A DNA stretch of 64,000 nucleotides from JAFGBN01 sp964394145 (GTDB lineage: Bacteria > Chloroflexota > Dehalococcoidia > GIF9 > AB-539-J10), in assembly GCA_964394145.1 (NCBI GenBank), contig CAYMVL010000033.1:62001-126000 (forward strand), read 5' to 3'. Made by a program: the position numbers and the translations under genes. The notes under the pieces were generated by a model. That model had not been told where the DNA came from. It saw nothing but the letters and a program-made list of their open reading frames with translations, and searched no databases. Below, one piece after another: positions 59,144 through 64,000 of the stretch. Within the stretch, counting starts at the first letter, position 1; each line of letters begins with the position of its first letter.

Positions 59144-60229
59144 ATGCAATTCAACATAGCGGTTTTGGCTGGTGATGGTGTTGGTCCCGAGGTTGTAGCT
59201 GAGGGAGTGAAGATGTTACAGGTGGTGGGCGAGAAATCCGGGCATAGTTTTCACTTTCATAATGGTCTGGTGGGAGGTATCGCTATAGATACGAGTGGCA
59301 CAGCCCTTAGTGAAGAAACAGTAGACATGTGTCGCCGATGTGATGCTGTGTTGTTGGGTGCTGTTGGCGGACCTAAGTGGGACAACCCGCTGGCCAAAGT
59401 CCGTCCTGAAGACGGGCTCTTAGGTTTGCGTAAACAATTGAGTCTGTTTGCAAACCTAAGACCTGTGAAGCTCTTGCCCATGCTTGCTAATTCTACTCCG
59501 GTAAAGCCGGAGGTCATCAGGGGAGTTGATTTCGTAGTTGTTAGGGAACTAACTGGAGGAATCTATTTTGGTCAACCGAAGAAACAGTGGCAGACTCCGG
59601 AAGGTAGACAGGCAGTTGATACCTTGGCTTACTCTGAAGCAGAAATTGAGCGTATATTGCGTGTCGGCTTCGAGTTAGCGCGTAGCCGTGGTAAACGACT
59701 AACCTCCGTGGACAAAGCTAACGTTCTACAATCATCTCGACTATGGCGGCAGATTGCCATAGAGATTTCTGCTGCTTACCCCGATATAGAGCTAGAGCAT
59801 ATGTTAGTTGATGCCTGTGCTATGGCGCTGATCCAGCGCCCCAGCGAATTTGACGTTTTGGTTATGGAGAATATGTTCGGTGATATACTCACCGATGAGG
59901 CTTCTATGCTAGTTGGTTCTATGGGAATGCTGCCTTCCGCCAGCCTTGCTGCAATTCCCAGTGGCAAGACATTTGGCATGTATGAACCGATTCACGGTAG
60001 CGCTCCAACTATAGCGGGACAAAATATAGCTAATCCTATTGCTACCATCCTGAGTGTGGCTATGATGCTCCGCTATTCGTTTGAATTGGCGGCTGAGGCT
60101 GACGCTATAGAAGACGCTGTTCTAGCTACGTTGGAACAAGACTATAGAACATTCGATATTATGTCAGAGGGTAAGATTAGGGTGGGCACGAAGGAGATGG
60201 GGGAGCTTATCGCTCAGAGGATAGAATGA
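59144..60229 (+). CDS. leuB: 3-isopropylmalate dehydrogenase
   Basis: A 361-residue isocitrate/isopropylmalate dehydrogenase family member. Seen: AVLAGDGVGPEVVAEGVKML, AVLLGAVGGPKWDN, LFANLRPVKLLPML, VVRELTGGIYFGQPK, VDKANVLQSSRLWR, VLVMENMFGDILTDEASMLVGSMG and MYEPIHGSAPTIAGQNIANP. It uses NAD to oxidise 3-isopropylmalate and probably also erythro-3-methylmalate. It has AGGAG before the ATG and overlaps cimA by ATGA. Confidence 0.95.
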   Translation: MQFNIAVLAGDGVGPEVVAEGVKMLQVVGEKSGHSFHFHNGLVGGIAIDTSGTALSEETVDMCRRCDAVLLGAVGGPKWDNPLAKVRPEDGLLGLRKQLSLFANLRPVKLLPMLANSTPVKPEVIRGVDFVVVRELTGGIYFGQPKKQWQTPEGRQAVDTLAYSEAEIERILRVGFELARSRGKRLTSVDKANVLQSSRLWRQIAIEISAAYPDIELEHMLVDACAMALIQRPSEFDVLVMENMFGDILTDEASMLVGSMGMLPSASLAAIPSGKTFGMYEPIHGSAPTIAGQNIANPIATILSVAMMLRYSFELAAEADAIEDAVLATLEQDYRTFDIMSEGKIRVGTKEMGELIAQRIE

Positions 60230-61821
60230 CGGTAGTTCAGCTGTGTGACACAACATTGAGAGATGGCGCTCAGCAGGAAGGAATTTCTTTTTCTGTCCAG
60301 GATAAGCTGAAGATAGCTCAAAAACTAGATGAGCTGGGCATCGATTTCATTGAAGGTGGTTGGCCAGGTTCTAACCCCAAAGATACCGAGTTCTTCACTA
60401 GGGCAGAAGACTTGAATTTGTCACATGCGAAGCTGGTTGCTTTTGGTAGCACCAGACGTGCGGATAACACAGCGGCTGAAGATGCTAATCTCAAAGCCCT
60501 ATGTCAAGCCAAAACCGAGGTTGTCGCCCTGGTAGGAAAAGCTTGGGATAAGCAAGTAATTCAAGTTCTAGAAACCACACTGGAAGAGAATTTGAATATG
60601 ATCATGGATTCTATAAGTTACATCAGGTCAAAGGGGCTAAGAGTCTTCTTCGATGGCGAGCACTTTTTCGATGGTTATAAGACAAACCCTGAGTATAGCC
60701 TTTCGGTAGTATCGAGTGCTGCTAAAGCGGGTGCTGAATTGATAGTACTTTGTGATACCAACGGTGGAACTCTGCCTGCGCAGATAGTAGAAGCTATGAA
60801 AGCAGTGCAGAAGGTAACCTCTGTGCCTTTGGGCATTCATGCCCACAATGATTCTGAGCTTGCCACATCTAATTCGCTGGCTGCTGTTGAAGCGGGAGCC
60901 ATTCAGGTTCAGGGGACTATTAATGGTTATGGTGAGCGGTGTGGCAACGCTAATCTTTGCTCCATCATACCAAATTTGAAACTCAAGATGGGCGTTGATT
61001 GTGTTACACAGGAGCAACTTAGCAAACTCAGCAGTATTTCACGATATATTTCAGAGTTAGCCAATTTACCTCACTACGATCGACTTCCATACGTAGGTAT
61101 CAGTGCCTTTACCCATAAGGGCGGAACCCATGTTTCCGGTTTAGCGAAATGGGAGGATAGTTATCAGCATATAAATCCAGCGCTAGTTGGCAATCACCAT
61201 CGCGTTGTGATTTCCGAGCTGGCGGGTAAGGGAAGCATCATATATAAAGCCAGGGAGCGCGGCATACCTATTCCTGGAAGTGGCGCAATCGAAAATGTGC
61301 TGCGGGAAATTAAGTCACTGGAAAAGCAAGGCTTTCAATATGATAGTGCTGAAGCGTCCTTTGAGCTTTTGCTTCGCCGTGCCCAGCCTGACTATCAGCC
61401 ACCATTTGAGTTAGTTGATTTTATGGTGGTAGTGGAGAAACGTCGGCGCCTTCCCAGTGCTGCAAGCCGGGAAGAGCCATTATCAGAGGCTACAATCAAA
61501 ATCAGAGTGGATGATAGAGTAGTGCATACTGCTGCTGAGGGCGATGGTCCAGTAAATGCGCTTGACAAAGCTCTACGCAAAGCTTTGGTTCAATTTTATC
61601 CTGATTTGACTGGTGTTTCTCTTACTGATTACAAGGTTCGCATACTAGAAGAAGCCGCTGGCACTGCATCGCAGGTGCGGGTGCTCATCGAATCCAGTGA
61701 TGGCCAAGAGAGTTGGAGGACAGTGGGCAGTTCAAGCAACATCATTGAAGCTAGCTGGTTGGCTTTGGCAGATAGTATCGAGTACTGGCTAACGAAACAA
61801 GCCAGCAAGGCAAGAGACTGA
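60226..61821 (+). CDS. cimA: (R)-citramalate synthase
   Basis: A 531-residue protein of the LeuA-like CimA subgroup: LCDTTLRDGAQQEGISFSVQ, DELGIDFIEGGWPGSNPKDT, EFFTRAEDLNLSHAKLVAFG, FFDGEHFFDGYKTNPEYSL, LCDTNGGTLPAQIVEAM, GIHAHNDSELATSNSLAAVE, NGYGERCGNANLCSIIPNL, and a C-terminal regulatory domain. The GWPGSNPKD loop and FDGEHFFDG are typical of CimA. It makes citramalate from pyruvate and acetyl-CoA, giving 2-oxobutyrate for isoleucine via LeuCDB without threonine deaminase. It is coupled to leuB. Confidence 0.92.
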   Translation: MTVVQLCDTTLRDGAQQEGISFSVQDKLKIAQKLDELGIDFIEGGWPGSNPKDTEFFTRAEDLNLSHAKLVAFGSTRRADNTAAEDANLKALCQAKTEVVALVGKAWDKQVIQVLETTLEENLNMIMDSISYIRSKGLRVFFDGEHFFDGYKTNPEYSLSVVSSAAKAGAELIVLCDTNGGTLPAQIVEAMKAVQKVTSVPLGIHAHNDSELATSNSLAAVEAGAIQVQGTINGYGERCGNANLCSIIPNLKLKMGVDCVTQEQLSKLSSISRYISELANLPHYDRLPYVGISAFTHKGGTHVSGLAKWEDSYQHINPALVGNHHRVVISELAGKGSIIYKARERGIPIPGSGAIENVLREIKSLEKQGFQYDSAEASFELLLRRAQPDYQPPFELVDFMVVVEKRRRLPSAASREEPLSEATIKIRVDDRVVHTAAEGDGPVNALDKALRKALVQFYPDLTGVSLTDYKVRILEEAAGTASQVRVLIESSDGQESWRTVGSSSNIIEASWLALADSIEYWLTKQASKARD

Positions 61822-61957
61822 TAGGAATGAGGATAACCTACAGCAAGATCTGGCCTACCCGTCTTTAGAGCGAGAGCTACGGATAATCAAGCGCAGTTCT
61901 CCCCGCAACCTGCTTAACGTAAGCTTATCAGCCGGACCAGAAGGTTAAAAACAAGAT

Positions 61958-63415
61958 CTAGCCCTTGATGACACCCAGAGGTACGGTCATGGCTACTTTC
62001 CTAGAAATGCCAGCTTGATGAACAGCGTCAATTACTTCAGTAATGTCCTTATAGGCTGGTGACGCTTCCTCGGCTAAGGAAGGAATACTCCCGGCCCTGA
62101 CAGTTATGCCCCTGCCTTCCAGTTCTCGGAGTACATCTTTGCCTGTCAGACTTCGCCTAGCAGCACCACGGCTAAGCACTCTACCGGCACCATGGCAGGT
62201 GGAGCCGAATGTCTCCTCCATAGCTTTCTGGGTGCCTACAGCGACAAAAGAGCAGCGCCCCATGTCCCCTGGAATAAGCACGGGTTGCCCTATTTCTCTA
62301 TATTTTCTAGGAACATCCTTATGCCCGGCTGGGAATGCTCTCGTAGCTCCTTTGCGGTGGACACAAAGCTTGATCTGGTGACCGCCTATGGTGTGCTGCT
62401 CTATCTTGGCAATGTTATGGCAGACATCGTAAATCTGTTTCATGCCAAGTTCCTCAGGACTTCTGCCAAAAATCTTGGAGAAGCTCTCTCTAGCCCAATG
62501 AGCGATACATTGACGATTAACCCAAGCATAGTTTGCAGCACATGCCATAGCGGACAAATAATCCATGCCTTCTTTTGATTCAATCGGGGCGCAGGCAAGC
62601 TGACGGTCGGGAAGCTTTATGCCGTAATCCAATGCCGCTTGCTCCATGACGCGCAGATGGTCGGTGCATGTTTGGTGTCCGAAGCCGCGAGAGCCAGTGT
62701 GAATCAACACCAAGATTTGCCCTATTTCAGTGATACCCATGACACTGGCTATGTCAGGTTCAAAAATCTTCTTTACTATCTGAACCTCAAGAAAATGATT
62801 CCCCGAGCCCAGCGTGCCCGCTTGGGGCATGCCCCTTTTTATTGCCTTATCGCTTATCTTGCTCGGATCAGCTCCTTGTAAACATCCGCCTTCCTCGGTG
62901 ACGTCGAGGTCCTCTTCAAAACCTAAGCCGCGTTTCACTGCCCACCTGGCTCCCTCAACCATCAATTGATCCATTTCCTTCCGGCTTACCTTTATTTTTC
63001 CCTCAGAGCCTAAGCCTGATGGTACATTGGCGAACAGTTCGTCAATAAGCTGCTTTATCTTAGGTCTTACTTCAGCTTCACGAAGGTCGGTGCGTAACAA
63101 CCTGACACCACAGTTAATGTCGTAACCTACTCCCCCCGGGGAAATTACACCTGTTTCGATATCCATTGCGGCCACGCCGCCTATCGGGAAACCATAGCCC
63201 CAGTGGATATCCGGCATGGCAAGAGAATAACCTACTATACCGGGTAGGGAGGCAACATTTGCGACTTGCTCCAGTGCCTGTTCTTGGCGTATGGATTGCA
63301 GCATAGCCTCGCCAGCATAAACTAAGCCAGGAACCCTCATGCCCGGCTTGTAAGTCTGCGGAATCTGCCATCGATAATTGTCTATCTTAACAAGTTGCCC
63401 TTGCCACTCTGTCAT
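61958..63415 (-). CDS. rtcB: RtcB-type RNA ligase
   Basis: A 485-residue RtcB, which joins RNA 2',3'-cyclic phosphate and 5'-OH ends with GTP and manganese. Seen: MPDIHWGYGFPIGGVAAMD, GGVGYDINCGVRLL (metal-binding Asp/Cys), GTLGSGNHFLEVQIV, LVLIHTGSRGFGHQ, DVCHNIAK, HRKGATRAFPAGH, VLIPGDMGRCSFVAVG, and the guanylylated-histidine region CHGAGRVLSRGAARR. The ATG at 63415 has AGGA upstream; a TTG at 63436 that would overlap archease is less likely. It is co-directional with the archease gene. Confidence 0.94.
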   Translation of the reverse strand: MTEWQGQLVKIDNYRWQIPQTYKPGMRVPGLVYAGEAMLQSIRQEQALEQVANVASLPGIVGYSLAMPDIHWGYGFPIGGVAAMDIETGVISPGGVGYDINCGVRLLRTDLREAEVRPKIKQLIDELFANVPSGLGSEGKIKVSRKEMDQLMVEGARWAVKRGLGFEEDLDVTEEGGCLQGADPSKISDKAIKRGMPQAGTLGSGNHFLEVQIVKKIFEPDIASVMGITEIGQILVLIHTGSRGFGHQTCTDHLRVMEQAALDYGIKLPDRQLACAPIESKEGMDYLSAMACAANYAWVNRQCIAHWARESFSKIFGRSPEELGMKQIYDVCHNIAKIEQHTIGGHQIKLCVHRKGATRAFPAGHKDVPRKYREIGQPVLIPGDMGRCSFVAVGTQKAMEETFGSTCHGAGRVLSRGAARRSLTGKDVLRELEGRGITVRAGSIPSLAEEASPAYKDITEVIDAVHQAGISRKVAMTVPLGVIKG

Positions 63416-63425
63416 ATCCCAATTC

Positions 63426-63845
63426 CTAAATGTCAAATATTACCTGTGCCGTATAACCGCCTTCATGTTTATCCAATTTCAGCATATGATATGTAGCTGC
63501 CTTTATACCTCTCACTATCTTGTGCCTTGAAGGGTGAAATCGTTCCCCGTAGCATCTAGCCTTAAGTTGCTTATCAGTCAGGCTTTCGATTTGAAACCTT
63601 CTAAACAGAATTTGCTCGGTATCAAATAGGTAGATAAGCTCATTAAGCCAGTCTACGAGTAAGCCCTCTATGTCCTGACCATTTATTCTAAGTTCGCGTT
63701 GGAGTTTCTCTTCAACCATTTGAGTATCTGTCATCAATGCAAACAAGGCCATAGCAGCATTTGAGAATATCTGCTCTATGTCTGCTCCAAAGACCGTGAT
63801 GCCAATATCAGCAGTATGGTCAAAAATTCTGAAAGCCTTGCTCAT
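63426..63845 (-). CDS. Archease
   Basis: A 139-residue archease-family protein, the activator that helps RtcB ligase bind GTP and recycle. Seen: FRIFDHTADIGITVFGADIE, IFSNAAMALFALMTDTQMVE, LLVDWLNELIYLFDTE, KARCYGERFHPSRHKIVRG, and IKAATYHMLKL. The metal-binding Asp in DHTADIG and the late Asp pair in the family are present. It precedes rtcB by ten bases. Confidence 0.92.
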   Translation of the reverse strand: MSKAFRIFDHTADIGITVFGADIEQIFSNAAMALFALMTDTQMVEEKLQRELRINGQDIEGLLVDWLNELIYLFDTEQILFRRFQIESLTDKQLKARCYGERFHPSRHKIVRGIKAATYHMLKLDKHEGGYTAQVIFDI

Positions 63846-63870
63846 TTCCTCGTCTGTTAACGAGCAAACT

Positions 63871-64000
63871 TCACCGGTTCACAGTCGTGACTTGAAGACT
63901 GTCTATGAAGGTACTATGGTGTCTGATCGCAATTTGCTCCTTTCTTGTTCGGATAATGAACCCCGTTGCTTCAGCCAAGCGATAGGCTTCATTTGGAAAC
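63871..64000 (-). pseudogene. Possible transposase fragment at the window edge
   Basis: The minus strand is open for 43 codons from the window end and begins FPNEAYRLAEATGFIIRTRK, loosely like the start of IS4-type transposases (LA-ETGFI-RKRK), but then stops after TTVNR. It is too short to judge, and the rest lies outside the window. Confidence 0.25.

Noticed and set aside
61822..61948. Open + strand text after cimA (DLAYPSLERELRIIKRSSPR)
   Set aside because: It has no start codon, overlaps the end of cimA in another frame and ends after about 45 residues; protein-like but too little to support a gene.
1..64000. CRISPR arrays, prophage genes or toxin-antitoxin pairs
   Set aside because: No regularly spaced repeats, cas genes, phage structural genes or recognisable toxin pairs were seen on either strand.

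Overview
The window looks like a chromosomal segment of an anaerobic bacterium, most likely an uncultured Chloroflexota of the Dehalococcoidia type. The grounds are HdrA/MvhD/MetV Wood-Ljungdahl electron-transfer genes, DUF3786 proteins, citramalate-based isoleucine synthesis, a solitary 5S rRNA gene outside any rRNA operon, and a bacterial copy of the archaeal-type SepRS/SepCysS pair, which has been reported from some Chloroflexi. The lineage is an inference; no 16S gene or marker search was available.

Layout. 1-4.9 kb: end of a giant HdrA-like flavoprotein, MvhD, MetV and a DUF3786 protein in one tight + strand operon. 5-6.1 kb: argC and tRNA-Glu(TTC). 6.1-19.8 kb: an accessory block flanked by a duplicated tRNA-Glu/pcm segment. 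On the left the tRNA is intact and pcm is a 3' relic; on the right the tRNA is decayed and pcm is intact. Inside it lies a minus-strand operon (CooC-like ATPase, winged-helix regulator, two KaiC/RecA-like proteins with altered P-loops, an ABA-sandwich protein, an MBL hydrolase, an interrupted PNPOx-like gene, a 4Fe-4S protein and a second DUF3786 protein). Two decayed IS3-family ends, an old-yellow-enzyme/FAD reductase, an acidic-tailed unknown protein, a LysE transporter, guaB3 and tRNA-Thr(CGT) follow. 20-24.6 kb: pcm, a small membrane protein, a Xer recombinase, divergent uvrC and a DUF72 protein. 24.7-29.2 kb: lone 5S rRNA with its own promoter, a decayed MBL gene, cinA, a histidine-family phosphatase, and sepS-pscS for tRNA-dependent cysteine formation.

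29-64 kb is mostly housekeeping biosynthesis: rimI, pyrD, a decayed B12-binding mutase domain, an NfeD/slipin operon, histidine genes (hisZ, a double-domain hisG, hisD, hisC, hisB), a minus-strand purine operon (purD-E-B-C-S), a ferritin-like protein, guaA, an SDR, tsaC-rpiB, a long branched-chain set (ilvD-B-N-C, leuA, leuC-D-B, cimA) that can make Val, Leu and, through citramalate, Ile, and finally archease-rtcB.

The most noteworthy items are the SepRS/SepCysS pair in a bacterial context, the reciprocally decayed tRNA-Glu/pcm duplication around the accessory block, the CooC/KaiC-like operon of unknown function, and a HisG made of two tandem catalytic domains with complementary motif loss. 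Several intergenic stretches contain degraded genes that are recognisable only by translating through stops and frameshifts, so this genome is apparently shedding genes.
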